This document shows, piece by piece, positions 1 to 12,170 of a DNA stretch of 64,000 bases. The stretch comes from Chlorops oryzae. Its lineage: Eukaryota > Arthropoda > Insecta > Diptera > Chloropidae. The stretch is from NCBI GenBank assembly GCA_020466095.1, contig CM035807.1, forward strand, positions 6,800,240-6,864,239, written 5' to 3'. The position numbers and the translations under genes are program-made. Each line of letters opens with the position of its first letter. Within the stretch, counting starts at the first letter, position 1. The notes below the pieces were generated by a model. The model was not told where the DNA came from. It saw only the letters and a list, made by a program, of their open reading frames with translations, and ran no database searches.

Positions 1-112
1 TAGTAAAAGAGAAAAGCAGAAAAACTAAAGAACATCCAGCTGGGAGTTGAACCAAGAGCATCTCATTTCGTAAGTTGGCATCTCAACCAACTACGGCAAA
101 GAAGAGGACTTA
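1..112 (-). repeat. tRNA-derived SINE (family A), truncated by the window edge
   Basis: On the minus strand this segment carries a tRNA-like head with a box-B-like GGTTCAACTCCCAGC and a run matching the heads of the SINE copies at 3345-3504 and 24041-24247 (shared GGTTGAG..GCCAACTTACGA). Only the 5' head lies in the window; the 3' tail would be to the left of base 1. The similarity was judged by eye. Confidence 0.65.
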
Positions 113-2541
113 ATTCACATTACCGTCAATGAAAAATTCTGCCTAGTTGCTATTACCTACGCCTCTGAAAACGGCCCAAAGGAAGAATTTCCCCGGACCC
201 CGATATTCCTATCGACGGGCCTGTTTTGTGAGTGTGCATTCTTTTTATATGAACCTGTCAAAGCTTTGAGGCAATTCTTTACATATGTAATACCAGTGAA
301 AAATTCCTTTAACCCTTTCGCATCTACTAAGACAAAACTACTCAAAACATTCAACAAAGATTATCATGAAATATATAAGACTCTTATACAGGGTGCTGAG
401 ATCACATACAGATACCTCAGGAGGAGCATCAGCGAATCCAATAAGGGGTTACAGAAGATGAAATTATATGAAAGGAAAATATATGCAGTACTGCCTGGAT
501 ATGCAACACTAACGATACAAAATTTGACAGTTAGTCATCATTTTCGTGCGGTTTTGAGACGGTTTTCATGTCACAGCAATTCTATTGCTGGGATTTTATG
601 GTCCAAAATATTATGAATTGAGGCTTGTACAATAGATTACGCTAATATTCCAAATCTTCCAAAAGAAGATCGTTCAATAGTCATAAGGTTAGAAGAAATC
701 TCCAACCATTTAAATCCTAGGTAATATGAACAGGCAAAAATTTGTTCACTCTATCCAGCGTCGACTTGACTGCAGTATTTATTTAAATGTCGACTTATTT
801 AATTTCTTCTAACTTAAATAACAAATAATTCGTTTTAAGTTGTAAAAATCTTTTGGCGCGCAGGTCATTATTTCATACAAAACTAATCTGCATCAAGTCT
901 TTTGTTTTCATTTTTGGCGTCATTTCTTTACGATCCGATCCAATTCGATCTGAATCCGAAGCCGCAGCGTTGGCTGCGTCTTTAGATGACTTTTTTTTTT
1001 TATAGTGCTTGCCCAAAAGTGAAAGTGTTGGCAAAATTAAACACCACGAATAGCGACGAAAACACTGACCGAAACAGCAAAAAGAAACGAGTAAAAGCGC
1101 TTTGAAATTTGCCTTCGAGTGTGTCTTCACAACGCATTTCTTGGGCGCGTCCGTCCGTCGCACATGTCATTGTCAACAGTTTTAACCAAAAACCGACCAA
1201 TACCACGGACCATAGACGATGGCAACCGAATATCAGTGACTCATTTTACAGCATCAAATTAACACGATCTCAAAATGACTCTTGGTATGAACCAATATTT
1301 ATGATCAGCATTCGAGTGCATTTAACCCCGCACAGTGACGCACTCAAGGGAAGTGACAAATTCTTCGGGAATTTCGGGTTTCGTTTGCAAAAACATTGAA
1401 CAAAATTCCATAGTTAATAATAATAAAAAAAATGTGATTTTTTTAAATTCCAAATCTTGAAAAAATAAAAACTCTTCTTGCTCTCGACGAAACACTTTCC
1501 ATTTTCAAGTAAATATGCACAACACGATCTTTTAACGACCTAAATCCCCTTTAAATGTTATAAAAATTTCGTAGCTAAGGCAAAAAAAAACACAAAATAA
1601 CATCGAAATGCTGTCGATAGAAGAAGATATTCGTTGTTGAAATTTTCAATTTACATCTTCATGCTAATCTGTACTAGATTTTATGGCCAGACGATGAAAT
1701 TGTGGAGTACTTTTTAGGGGGGATTAAGCATTAAGCATATTTGAAAGCGTTTTCCTAATTATGTGGAGACCTGTCGAAAGACTGGAGCGATTCGAGGATC
1801 CTTTCGGGGTGTCTATGGGTCCTCAATAGACCAGAAACTCCTTGGAAAATGGGTGATGGCCAAGGGCTCCGAAAAAATGCCCCAAAAATGATGAAAATTT
1901 CGTTAAAAGCGATGACAAAATGCTTTGAAAGTGTCCAAATTAATTTCATTAAAATCTTTGACTAATGCCCAAAAAATCAATTCAAATAATATTTTCTGTC
2001 TACTTTATTAATATTTTCTTGCCTTGAATTCTTGATTGAAATGAATATGAAAAATCCCCATCAAAATAAAATTATTTCAAAGAGTCTTGAACCGAAAATC
2101 AAAGATCTTTCAGACACTTAGCATAAGCTTGGAGACTTTACCAGCATTTTCTCATTGCTTTAAACGCATTTTTCGTCACTCTAAGCACATTTTTCTTTTC
2201 CGAGCCCCAGTGATGACTTTTTTCTAGTCATACTCTTTGACATTTTCGATCGCTTATCTGGTCCAAAAATTCCGCAGACATCATTAGTCGGTTTTAATAC
2301 CTCTAATACTGTTTCAAAAGGACCCGAGAGCAGAATTTTTCGCCTGTTCGTCGACGATCCTGTCCTATTGAAGAACCTATTTTAATCGTATAAAATGTTC
2401 CCACGTAGAGAAGGGCTGTAGTAGTAACAAATATAGTGTCTGGCAGCACTGATCCTAGTAATGTGAGAAACCCGAAGTAGTTAGAATCAAAAAGTAGTTA
2501 CCAAACATTTAGCCAGAGTTACGTTCAGCAAGGAGTAAATT
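113..2541. other. Intergenic, no supported gene
   Basis: AT-rich sequence. A 116-codon open frame on + (266-616) and a 96-codon frame on - (873-1163) have no recognisable domain and no obvious splice context. I see no RNA gene and no clear transposon termini. Bases 1100-1260 are richer in CpG (several CGTCCGTC-like words) and could be a regulatory or untranslated segment, but nothing in the sequence proves it. Confidence 0.4.
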
Positions 2542-2554
2542 CTTAAAGAACTTT

Positions 2555-3504
2555 GATTGGTTGGTTTGTGTGGCTGCCACGAAGGGTGACACACTTAAGG
2601 GGGTCTTCTCATTGAGCAACATTTTTTTTCGACTTTTTTTTTTTTTGCATTTATTTATAGCTTGGGTAGTTGTGAATATGCCCCTAAAAGGATTTTTTGA
2701 AATTCGAAATAGTTTAGAGGATATAGCCTTCTTTGTCGAGCAAGATCTGCGCTAAAACGAGTAATTTTTGCGTTGCTTCAAACTTTAAACGCGTTTATCT
2801 CGAAACCACGTTTTTCGAACTGGCGGCCATAATATCTCCAGTTCAACTGAACCGATTTTCATGAAACAAAGTGGAATCGACGCAGAATTGTCACCATTCT
2901 CGGGTGAACCTCGACCATAATTTTTAAAAAATTTTTACTATTTTTTTTTTTTACACTAAACTACAAAAAAAAAAGCCCGAAATAGAAATTTTTTTTTTGA
3001 ATGGCCGCCATTTTGTCAAAAAAAAATCACAAAATTAAGCTTGAGGTTCACCCGAGAATTACATCTATACTGATTATAACCCCGTTTTTTTTTCCATTTC
3101 GGACGCTCCGGAGATCCGGAATCGTGGCCGCCGTGACGGCACCTTTTTTTTTTACCACCAACTTTGAAGTCTCATTCCTTTTTGAACAGCCCACGTATCG
3201 AGGCAAAAAAAAATTTTTTATTTACTTTGAACCTTTTGTAATACAATAAATAAAAAAAGTTTTCAATTATTCTTTGCGTTTTCAAATAAGAATTTTTTTA
3301 AAAAGGGTCCAAAAAACGGGTTTTCAATGAGAAGACCCCGTTAAGCCTCACATGAGCCCGTTGTGACACCGCGAATAGTGGGAAATCAAAGAAAAAGAAA
3401 AACAGAAAAAACGACACAAACATCCACGATCTTAGCTGGGAGTTGAACCCAGAGTCTCTCGCATCGTAAGTTGGCAACTCAACCATTTACGCCACGGAGG
3501 CCGA
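2555..3504 (-). repeat. tRNA-derived SINE (family A), split by a nested MITE
   Basis: The SINE runs on the minus strand as two pieces, 3504-3345 (tRNA-like head, box B GGGTTCAACTCCCAGC) and 2598-2555 (3' end with an AACC-type tail). It is flanked by a near-perfect direct repeat, CTTAAAGAACTTT at 2542-2554 and CTTAAAGAAACTTT at 3505-3518, the expected target-site duplication of a LINE-mobilised SINE. The middle (2599-3340) is a separate insertion. The head matches the copies at 1-112 and 24041-24247. Confidence 0.75.
2599..3340. mobile_element. piggyBac-like MITE (TTAA target duplication) nested in a SINE
   Basis: Terminal inverted repeats GGGGGTCTTCTCATTG (left) and CAATGAGAAGACCCCG (right) are bounded by TTAA at 2595-2598 and 3341-3344. 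Removing the 742-bp element plus one TTAA rejoins the SINE exactly. TTAA duplication is the hallmark of the piggyBac superfamily; family assignment rests on that alone. There is no transposase ORF. The interior is dominated by T-runs and an imperfect inverted pair around GGTTCACCCGAGAAT (near 2905 and 3045). Confidence 0.75.
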
Positions 3505-3518
3505 CTTAAAGAAACTTT

Positions 3519-6273
3519 TATGAGCGAAATTTTTAGAAACATAGTTTTTCCTATATAAAAGTCCTTTTATCTTAGATTAACCCTTTTAACCCTGGTTCCG
3601 TCTCTACCCGAAATTCACTTCGAATAAATAAATATATATAATAAATATAATAAAATTTATAAAATTAATAAAATTAATAATTTCAGATTCGTTTTCATGG
3701 AAAAAATGAGATTAAAGGGTTAAGTGGTAAGTATTTATTCTTCTTGATGAGAGTAGAAAAATATTTATTTTAATAAAATAAAATAAAATAAAATAAAATA
3801 AAAGCTTAAAAAATATTCGACTACAAAAAAAAAAAAAAAATATGGAAAAAAGAAAACTGAAAACACCGAAAAAGAGAAGCAAAGAAGGAGTGAAAGTTCT
3901 CACGTATTGGTACCGTATACCGATAAGAAGGGTCAACAAAATCGATTGAGAGCTTGAACGATTTTAACGTTTAATTGAAGCGTAAAGTAAAAGTAAAGGT
4001 AAATATTTATGAATCAAGCGAAAAGAAGGAACGCGGAAAAAGTGTTCCGACCATTAACATTAAGACTGACCAAAAACCGAAAGAAATGGAACATGAAGAT
4101 GCCTTTTAAAGAGAGATTTTGGACAATTTATTAATCAAAAATTTGGACTTTGAGTGACACAACATTTTTTCTATGACAAAAACATGACAAATGTTAGAAA
4201 GTTGAGACTTGAAACAAATGAGATGAAGAGGATTTATTTTCGAATTATTTTTATGAACATTTTCAATGCGATTGGCAATGCGAATGATAGTAAAAAAAAA
4301 AAAAAAACACAAGCGGTACAACGATTTATTTACGCAATTCACATAATTCCGCGTAACTAAACATCTTCGCTTTCCACTTACAAAATTTACTTGCGGTATG
4401 TATGTAGGTATGTAATAATTATTTATGGATGCATTTTAAAACGCAAAGAAATGAATGAATTTTTCGTTTCTCCACTGCTAGTATTTACAATTTCTTTACG
4501 GTAAAAATTCATGCATTCAATTGCGGAAAAAGCCGAATTGATAGAGCGAAACCGAAAAGATAAAAATTTTTAAAAACATAAAAATTAAAAAATAAAAAAA
4601 AATTAAAAAATAAAAAAAAATATATAAAAAAATTCATAAAAAAATATTTAAAAAATACATCATACGCTAACAAGCATAAACGAATATTTTTATTTTAATT
4701 ATTAGATGTTTTTTCTATTATAATTTTGATTATTGTTCATCCATTACTCGTAGTTATTGTCCGGGCTATGTACACAGGCTGCTTAAGAATTACATCACGT
4801 GCGTGGATAGATTTTTGAAAGTTTTCAAAACTATTTCTCGCATTTCGAATTCAAAGATCGTTTAACATAATTTTCAAAAAGTTTATCAAAACTTAAGCTT
4901 TTATGGATCTCATTTTTTCACGTTTAAGTGATTTTTATTTTTCTGGTCATTAAAGTAATTCGGACGCAATTAAATTGAGCCTTTTAAACCAGTCTTCATA
5001 TTATATATAAATGTTTTTCTTTGTGTTTATTAAAGGTCAAATTGTAGATTTACTTAAATTTAGCAAACAATGTGTCTTCACCCTGACTCGAAATGCAAAT
5101 TTGCACGTAAAAGCAATTATTTCACTCAAAAAAGGCTAAGAATATAGTACATCTGGACCTTGAAGTTCTATTTAAAAATGAAGTGGTTTTTGCAGACCAG
5201 AATTTTAAAGATTAAATTTTCATAATTTAGACGCTCAATTTAACATGAATGTTATTAACGATCGGGTAATTAAGTAATTCAATTTCAATTCAATTTTCAA
5301 TTTTAATTCAATTCAATTCCTAATGTTACAAGAAGTCACTCTTAGTTTAAACACTAGTCACAATAAATACCAATTTTAAATAATTTAACACATTGCAAAA
5401 TTTTGGGCATTTAGATAATGCTGTCAGTGAAAATCTCCAAAAAGTTCTAAAAGACATATTCATATGAGATGGCAGCTCTATATTTTTAGTTGAAGAAGCA
5501 AGTGCAATGAAAAATGTCAAAGCCATCTGACGACGCACAGTGGGATTTCGAGTGAAAAAAAAACCTATAATTTCAATCATCGAAATACAAATATGATATG
5601 ATGAAGTTTTATTGGTGAATTAAATTAAGACGAATTAATAGTTGATTTGACGAGAAATTAATATTTCATATGTAAGCAAACGTCTCACAGTCTCAAAATT
5701 ATTTTTTTTTAAATATCAAATTTTCGTTGAACTTTGGTGTGTTTTCATCAAAAATATTTCTGCTTTTAAGATTTGAAACACATTTTCTCTCAAGGCTGGA
5801 ATCTTTTAAGCTTTCAAATGACAGTCTTCAATAGATTTTAAACCAGGCTTATTAATTTTATTTGAAAATTCAAAAAGTTCGAATACAGCAAAGGTATTTG
5901 ATTGAGTTAAACTGTCATGAAGACTAAAAGAATATATTCGAGGATTTAAGCTTTCGAGGTTCTTAAATCGAGCTGAAGACTACGACCCTTAATAAAGTCC
6001 TTGAATACAAATTTAATTTAATTATAAATGCGATGTGATACGAAAAAAATATTAAGCATAAGGGTAAGTGATTTTAACGACATTAATGGGTGGTGGGCAT
6101 GGCTGATCTTGATGCAATTTTCAGGATATGTTTTGTGTATTGATTTTAAGCCTTGTGCAAAATTTTAAAAATCATGATCAAAGAAAAAACTTTTATATGA
6201 AAATAGGCGTGGTCGATTTTGATGAAACCTCAATTTTTCTTAATTTCATGAAAATAACACCAGGTTCTAAGAG
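3519..6273. other. Intergenic AT-rich DNA with simple repeats
   Basis: Contains (AAAATA)n-like runs near 3770-3800, an A-run at 3825-3840, AAAATTAAAAAATA-like low-complexity DNA at 4565-4660 and CAATTTTCAATT-type short repeats near 5277-5320. No ORF has recognisable coding character. I see nothing else here. Confidence 0.45.
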
Positions 6274-6275
6274 TA

Positions 6276-6430
6276 CAGTCGGAACTCTCTAAAACGAACT
6301 CCTCTATAACGAATTTCTCTCAAGGATTTTTTTGCTAAATTTTTAATAATTTTTTCTCCTTATAACGCATTCTCTCTATAACGAATGTTTTTTCCAGTCC
6401 CTTGAAATTCGTTATAGAGAGTTTCGACTG
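6276..6430. mobile_element. pogo/Tigger-like MITE, 155 bp
   Basis: Left end CAGTCGGAACTCTCTAAAAC and right end (reverse complement) CAGTCGAAACTCTCTATAAC are inverted repeats, and the element is flanked by TA (6274-6275 and 6431-6432). The motif CTCTCTATAACGAAT recurs inside. TA duplication plus CAGT-type ends fits the pogo branch of Tc1/mariner. It is non-coding. Confidence 0.75.
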
Positions 6431-6432
6431 TA

Positions 6433-7257
6433 TACTCCTTATATTTTTTTTCACTCAAATGTATGAAGCAATCCCACTGTGCGAATCGGAACCAAAACAA
6501 AATGGATAAGAACAAAACACAAGAACACAATTACGGTTGTCAAAAACAGCTGTAGAACAAAGAATATTTATCAATTTAGGTTATAGCTCGAGTACCAGAG
6601 AAAAATCTTGGCAATAACTCGAGAGAACATATTCAGAATTCAGGTGCAAACAAAAAAATCTTCCATTCATATTAACGCAGGACGAAAAATTTTGAAGCGG
6701 TCTGAGAGATCGAGAAATTGAATCATGTTCCCCAAAAATGACTCCAGCGAGGAAAGTTAAAAGAAACAACTCAGACATTCGATGTAGAATCAAAGGTATT
6801 TGCAAATGAAAGTACAAAAACTGTGAGTAAAATCGAAATTTTCCATTTCTTTATTTCCGAAATACCTTTCTTCTTTTAGAAATTACATTCGTTCGTATGT
6901 AAATTCGAGAGAAAGAAATCGAAAACGCTGGCCAAAAAAAAATTTCCGTTTTCACTTTCATTTTCATTCGCGCCGAAGCCCAAAAGCCAGAAACACTGAA
7001 GAGAGATTGCATTAACGTCGTCGATTCGAGGAAAGCAAGAGTGATTTGGACAACTTAAGTTGGAAACAAGTGAGAGCCTACAAACAACAGGCAATGCACT
7101 CACAACTTTTAAACAAAAGTGGGTGCGAGTCGTAACGAAGCTAAAAAGAAAACAACAACAACAAAATTCGTTACGCAGCAAAGAGCCACAGAGCCAAAAC
7201 GAAGCAGCTACCACTTGCCACTTTTGCTATATACACGATGGCATAGATGCCACAACG
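6433..7257. other. Non-coding stretch, probably in or near an unknown minus-strand gene
   Basis: No recognisable coding sequence on either strand. It lies downstream, on the minus strand, of the orphan exon at 7414-7704, so it could be that gene's first large intron. Contains CAACAACAACAA near 7152-7163. Confidence 0.3.
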
Positions 7258-7413
7258 TTAAGTGTTTACTCTTGAATTGTGAGACGAAATATTTGCTTTT
7301 TCTTTTCTATAAAATTCGAAACCAGCTTGAATATTGATTATTGATTTGGATTTCTTTTTTATACCTACAATAGTTTTCCAACTTGAAACATACGAAGGCA
7401 AAACGTGACTTAC

Positions 7414-7704
7414 CAATAGATTGGAGTAATCCTTGCAAGCATTTGTGGTGACACTATGCAATGTATGATATCCATCGGATTGTGCTTTAAACGGCACCAT
7501 CGAGGAAGCGGAAGTTCCACTTAATGTTGTTGCTTTATGCGTATCCATTATGGTAGGAAATAAGCTGCTTGAATTATAGAATCGTCTCATGAGCCTTTGT
7601 TGAAGAAAGAGTTGACATAGAAATTTATGCGTCTGCTGACGATGATTTGTTATGCCGACGATTGCGCACAAGCCACGACGACTGGAAGTGCTTAGGCAGG
7701 CCAT
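7414..7704 (-). CDS. Unrecognised 5' coding exon, possible mitochondrial targeting N-terminus
   Basis: An open frame starts at the ATG at 7704-7702 and reads 97 codons to a strong donor, TTG|GTAAGTC, at 7414/7413, so this looks like a first coding exon in phase 0. The first ~45 residues are rich in Arg, Ser and Leu with almost no acidic residues (for example RRGLCAIVG and LMRRFYNSSSLFP), as in mitochondrial presequences. The rest (MDTHKATTLSG..HTLHSVTTNACKDYSNLL) matches no family I recognise; Met53 is an alternative start. No following exon was found to the left, so the gene would continue beyond base 1. A stop lies in frame just upstream of the ATG. It could be a chance ORF. Confidence 0.35.
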
Positions 7705-8496
7705 ATCGTTAAGGATTTAAATTTCAATAAGAATCACAATTGAGAATCACTAAATTTTTTTTAACTAAAAGGATACACCCACTTATTGTTACTCAAAGTA
7801 GGGAACATACACTCCGTTCTTCTTATTTTTTCCTTTGTTAAATGAATTTTAGTTTTATGAGTTATCACGTAGCCTGTAGCTAAGTTTTTTGCGGCTTCAT
7901 TGGTAATGGATTCTTTTTTGTTAAAAAAAAAAAAACTAAAAACATATCAGCTTTTAGGCTTTTTTGGTCCCCGTTCGCGTTGTTATTCTTCTATAATTCT
8001 TTATATTATTATCGTTGTGGTAATAATAGATAATAACGTAAAGGATACTTAGAGCACAGCACTTCGACGCAGCACGACGTGACAGTTATAATTTCGAATT
8101 TGAAATTTCGAAACAAACGAAAGCGCTCCACAAACCGCCACGATCAAGACGACTATCAAGACTGACATAGTCGAGCAAAGATGAGCTTGCGACTACTTGT
8201 TAAAGAGTGTCCATAGCCACATGCTGATCATCCAGCTAGGCTACCGTTGAAGATCATATTGTAACATTGAAATTGCATTGGTAGTGAGGAACAATTCTAG
8301 CTGCTGCCCGTTTCTGTGATCTTTTTTTGGGAGCCGCCTCTAGCTTTGAGATATCCCGTTTTGAAAATCTTAACAATTGTAATATTTTGATATTTTCGTG
8401 GCTGCCACTTATTCAAGACTGGTTATGTAAAAATGTTTATTGGAAATTGTTGCCGTATTTAAAAAAAAAAAAAATAAACATTTTAGCACAATTCTA
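7705..8496. other. Upstream region of the orphan exon; possible 5'UTR
   Basis: Contains no ORF of note. A GC-richer patch at 8050-8170 (GCACTTCGACGCAGCACGAC and flanks) stands out from the AT-rich surroundings and could be the promoter or 5'UTR of the minus-strand exon at 7414-7704. No TATA box is evident. Inference only. Confidence 0.25.
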
Positions 8497-9054
8497 AAGC
8501 TGCAATCATTCATGGCATAAGACGGCATAACATAACATAGCATAATCAGCTGATTCTATCTATTCAATACATGTTGTATGCAAGTGATCAGTGATGGCAT
8601 AACATAACATAACAGAACAGAAGAAGCTGTAGAAAACAGATTTTTCTTATGCCGTCTTATGTAAGTTCGAGCCAGCTGATTTGAATTTGTGCTGCCAACT
8701 TGTTCCCAAAGCTGCCACATTTGCCCTTTTTATGAAAATCTCGAAAAGCCACAATTACTAATGTTGTAATATATTAAAAATAGTATTAAGCATATAATTT
8801 TTTATGAAAGCAAAATATATTTTATTACTTTTCGGCATGTCCCGAACTGATTTACAAGCGTTTGTTAATTATTTCTTGAGAAATTGTGGAAATAATATTT
8901 ACCCCCTTTCCGCAATGTGCGCAAATTGCAACATTGCCTCTTCTGTGCTCTTATGTTTTCTTATGTATTCACTGACTACTCAAAAAGCGCTTATGTTATT
9001 TTATGTTATGTTATGTTCTGTTATGCCGTCTTATGCCATGAATGATTGCAGCTT
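8497..9054. mobile_element. Foldback MITE with CATAAC-repeat arms
   Basis: Left arm AAGCTGCAATCATTCATGGC (8497 onward) is the reverse complement of the right arm ending at 9054. The repeat continues through CATAAGACGGCATAACATAA-type sequence, with degenerate ATAACATAAC units on the left and TTATGTTATG on the right. A partial third copy of the arm is at 8594-8660. No target duplication is clear, so the superfamily is unassigned. Non-coding. Confidence 0.65.
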
Positions 9055-9357
9055 AAGTTTTGGTATAATAATAGGTCTATTCCTGTACTGCTTAAAACTA
9101 CCTAATTTTTTGAAAACTGTATGAACATGTATTTAAAAAAAAAAATAGGTTTTTTATTTTTGGATAATTTTTTTAAAATACAAATCAAAGACAGATATCA
9201 GGCTTTTGGAAAAATTATGGCATCACTTTAAATCGAACTACCGGAAATTCCGTTACTCGCGAGATGAAATCGCTTTATGATAGTTTAAACCCCTTTGGGA
9301 GGCAATTTAATGGGTCCAGTGCCATTTGAAGCTATTTTTTGTTGATAGGAAAATGTA
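9055..9357. other. Intergenic, nothing recognised
   Basis: AT-rich spacer between two foldback elements, with an A-run at 9134-9144. Nothing recognisable. Confidence 0.4.
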
Positions 9358-9365
9358 ATTTTTTC

Positions 9366-9828
9366 TAGTGATGCCCCGAATAGTGGATTTGGCCGAATAC
9401 CGAATACCGAATATTCGGTCAACCTCTCGGCCGAATAACGAATATTCGGCAACCGAATATTCGGCACGTAGTAAAGACAGCTTGGGCCTACTCGCGACTA
9501 GCTGGAGTCAAGGCAAAAGCTGCCGCTGAAAAATTTGCCCACTGTTTATAATGTTTTCGAAGAAAATTTAGAAGAAGCTAGCGTACATTTAATATTTCTA
9601 AAGAATAAAATGCAAATCTGCTGTATTTTTAGATCTCGTTAATTAAATTTTTTAACGTTATTGTGAGAAAAACTTAATTTGTAGTTACTGCTGATGTTTT
9701 TAATAAGTTATTTCTATTATTCGGTATTCGGCCGAATGTTTTAACTATTCGGCCGAATACCGAATACTGAAAAATGACGCCGAATAGGCCGAATACCGAA
9801 TAGTGGCCGAATATTCGTGGCATCACTA
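9366..9828. mobile_element. hAT-type MITE with ATTCGGCCGAATA repeats
   Basis: Ends TAGTGATGCC and GGCATCACTA are inverted repeats flanked by a perfect 8-bp duplication, ATTTTTTC, at 9358-9365 and 9829-9836. Subterminal DNA on both sides is packed with the palindromic words CCGAATATTCGG and GGCCGAATACCGAA, giving extensive foldback. The 8-bp duplication fits hAT. No transposase. Confidence 0.8.
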
Positions 9829-9836
9829 ATTTTTTC

Positions 9837-10224
9837 CACTTTTCCTATATTAGAAATTGATTTCTGTGACTTATTTTCTCTTCGTGAAAGGTAATGAAAT
9901 GACTTGTTTCATATTTTTAACATAGTCAAACATATAAATAAAACTATGTTTTTAGCTTCCGCATATGTGAGAACTATTTAATAAAATAGTTGAAAATGTT
10001 GAATTCCCATATTTTAAACATTCACAAATAAAATCTACCATTTGGTAGATTTTTCTGAAACATTACATCTGGCAGCACCATATCCAGCTGTCAGTACATT
10101 TTCACAATGTTTACATTGCATTTCCAAAGCCAACTAAAATAAATGCAGTATACTTTCAGGGGATATGCTTTAATAGAAACTCGGAGTATTGGGAAAACTG
10201 AATATAAGACACAAACCTTCAAGT
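9837..10224. other. Intergenic with a short hairpin
   Basis: Holds a small perfect hairpin, AAAATCTACC..GGTAGATTTT, at 10030-10054. No gene or clear element ends. Confidence 0.35.
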
Positions 10225-10480
10225 TACTTGATTGGCCGTGTGGTTAAAGGCGTCGCTTTGCACTCGCGAATGTTTTCGTTGAACGCTGGGTTCAAATCTC
10301 GCAGCCGACATAATTTATTTCAATTGTTATAAATAATTATAATAACAATTGTAATAATAAAAATAATTTTTTTTTATTTCTAAAAAATTCGCCTGATTTA
10401 AAAAAAAAAAAAATTTTGTTCGGAGGTGGGTGGGATTTGAACCCACCCACTCTCGAACGACCTTCACTTTTTCTGAAACA
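10225..10480. repeat. Two degenerate tRNA-like segments, probably SINE heads
   Basis: Plus strand 10230-10310 has D-arm-like GGCCGTGTGGTTAAAGGC and box-B-like GGGTTCAAATC, but the T-stem does not pair. Minus strand 10480-10425 has a T-arm that pairs well (GTGGG TTCAAAT CCCAC) but no matching D-arm or acceptor stem. Both look like tRNA-derived relics rather than working tRNA genes. Confidence 0.45.
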
Positions 10481-11335
10481 CAGTCACAATGTGACGAAAC
10501 TCAAAACGTGCGTGACGAAACCCAATCCGTGCGTGACGTAACTCCATCCCCTTTCCCTTTTCGAACGGTTACTTTTGAAAGTATTTTGCGGGGTACTCAT
10601 TGACACTTGACTCTAAAAACATACAATAAGATCTAACAGTGCGACTCCACGTGCATTAGTTCATCGCATAACTTTTGTCATTGCGTATGGTATGAGATGG
10701 CAACAGGTAGTGAGATTTATTTGCGTAGGAAAATTTCGGTATGCGATGAGGATTCGAAGATAGCGTTCAACAAGAAAATTCGCTGCATTGACGCGCTATA
10801 AGAATTGAAACATCTGCAAGATTTGTTAGACGAACAGCACAAATGGATCGTCCATTAATGTGGAAAGCGTAAGAAGCGCAGGGGGATTCGAGAAATCTTA
10901 AGCTCGCTTACATGGGCGTCTTAAATAGGCTTAGGTGGATGGTAGGGGGTAATTATGGTTGAAATCTCCCTTACGTAATTAATGGACAGCCACAAAATGG
11001 AAAAACCGAAATGTTGAGTAAATCGGTTCCTCCAGTAAAGGGGAACAGCATAAAAAAAAACTCTGCCTAATATAAAGCCGAAATTTTTGTTAAAATACAT
11101 GTTTCAAACATAATAAATCGCAGCACAGCACATTCCAATTTCTATACACAAATTTTTCTTTCCAAGTAATCGACTAAGTGGGCGAGAATTTCGTTTCGTC
11201 TCACCTGTCTTATCTCATACCTTAAGAATTTTGAGAGAATTTCGTTCTGAAAAATAAAAACATTGGTATGAAAATGTTGACATTTAAGCAGTAGGACGGC
11301 AAATCATGTTGACGAATTAATATTTGTCAAGAAAA
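10481..11335. repeat. Repeat fragments: 21-bp tandem units and a short inverted-repeat element
   Basis: At about 10490-10552 three units of roughly 21 bp share GTGCGTGACGAAAC. At about 10852-10993 the ends TCGTCCATTAAT and ATTAATGGACAG form a short inverted repeat; the segment ATCTCCCTTACGTAATTAAT recurs as ATCTCCCTTGCGTAATGAAT near 22528-22547, so it is a dispersed repeat. The rest is unassigned. Confidence 0.4.
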
Positions 11336-11339
11336 TCTA

Positions 11340-12170
11340 CATTTCGAAGATATTCAATTTTAAGCAGCTAAATTTTTATTTCTAATCGAGCTAAATACAA
11401 ATTTCAATTTGCTATTTTTTGAACTTGATTTTATTAAATTTACTTCGAAATGATAAAAACTGATATCATGAAGGTTTATTTCTTTCGACAAGAATTAGAA
11501 AATATGTACATTTTCGAGCTTAAATTTTGACTGCAGAAGCAAAAACTTAATTTTTAGATTTTTATATTTTGACTCAGAATTTATAAAGCAATTATTTTCG
11601 ACTATTTTATTATATTTCGCTACTGTCAAGAAAAATTTAAAGACACTATTGGATTCGAATTTGATTTTACTATTTATTGAATATGAGCTCAAAATTTCTA
11701 ATAAAAATTTCGAGTCTTCGGAAATTCGAGATTTCCTATTTTGATTGAAATTTAGCTCAAATGTTCTAAGTTAAAACTCTTGACAAAGTAATTCCAAATT
11801 TCATTTTCATATTTTGATTGAATTCGCCTAAAAATGTCAGGTATAAATTGATGAAGAGCTCGGAATTCGAATGATTTTCACTATTTTGATTGAAATTTCG
11901 CACTAAAAAAGTCCTTAGAGCGTTAAATTTGATCAAGACCACATTCGCGAAATTCCAAAAATTTGATTTTCACTATTTTGAATTGAGTATTTCGCAGCTA
12001 AACAAAATGTCCTCTAAGGTTAAAATTTGATCATGACCACATTCGCGAAATTCGAAAAATTGATTTTCACTATTTGAATTGAGTATTTCGCAGCTAGACA
12101 TATTGTCCTCTAACGGTTAAAATTGACCATGACCACTATTCGCGAAATTTTTTTGCTTAATAATAATCTC
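11340..12170. repeat. Degenerate tandem array, ~100-bp unit
   Basis: Units carry GATTTTCACTATTTTGA, then a TTTCGCAGCTAAA-like word, then TTCGCGAAATTC. The last two or three units (about 11930-12170) are much more alike than the earlier ones (11340-11930), where the same words appear in decayed form. No coding content. Confidence 0.65.

Noticed and set aside
266..616. 116-codon ORF on the plus strand
   Set aside because: No recognisable domain, no splice context and no promoter; length is within chance for this window.
10230..10310. Candidate tRNA gene
   Set aside because: Box A and B words are present, but the T-stem does not pair and no 7-bp acceptor stem could be formed; more likely a SINE head.
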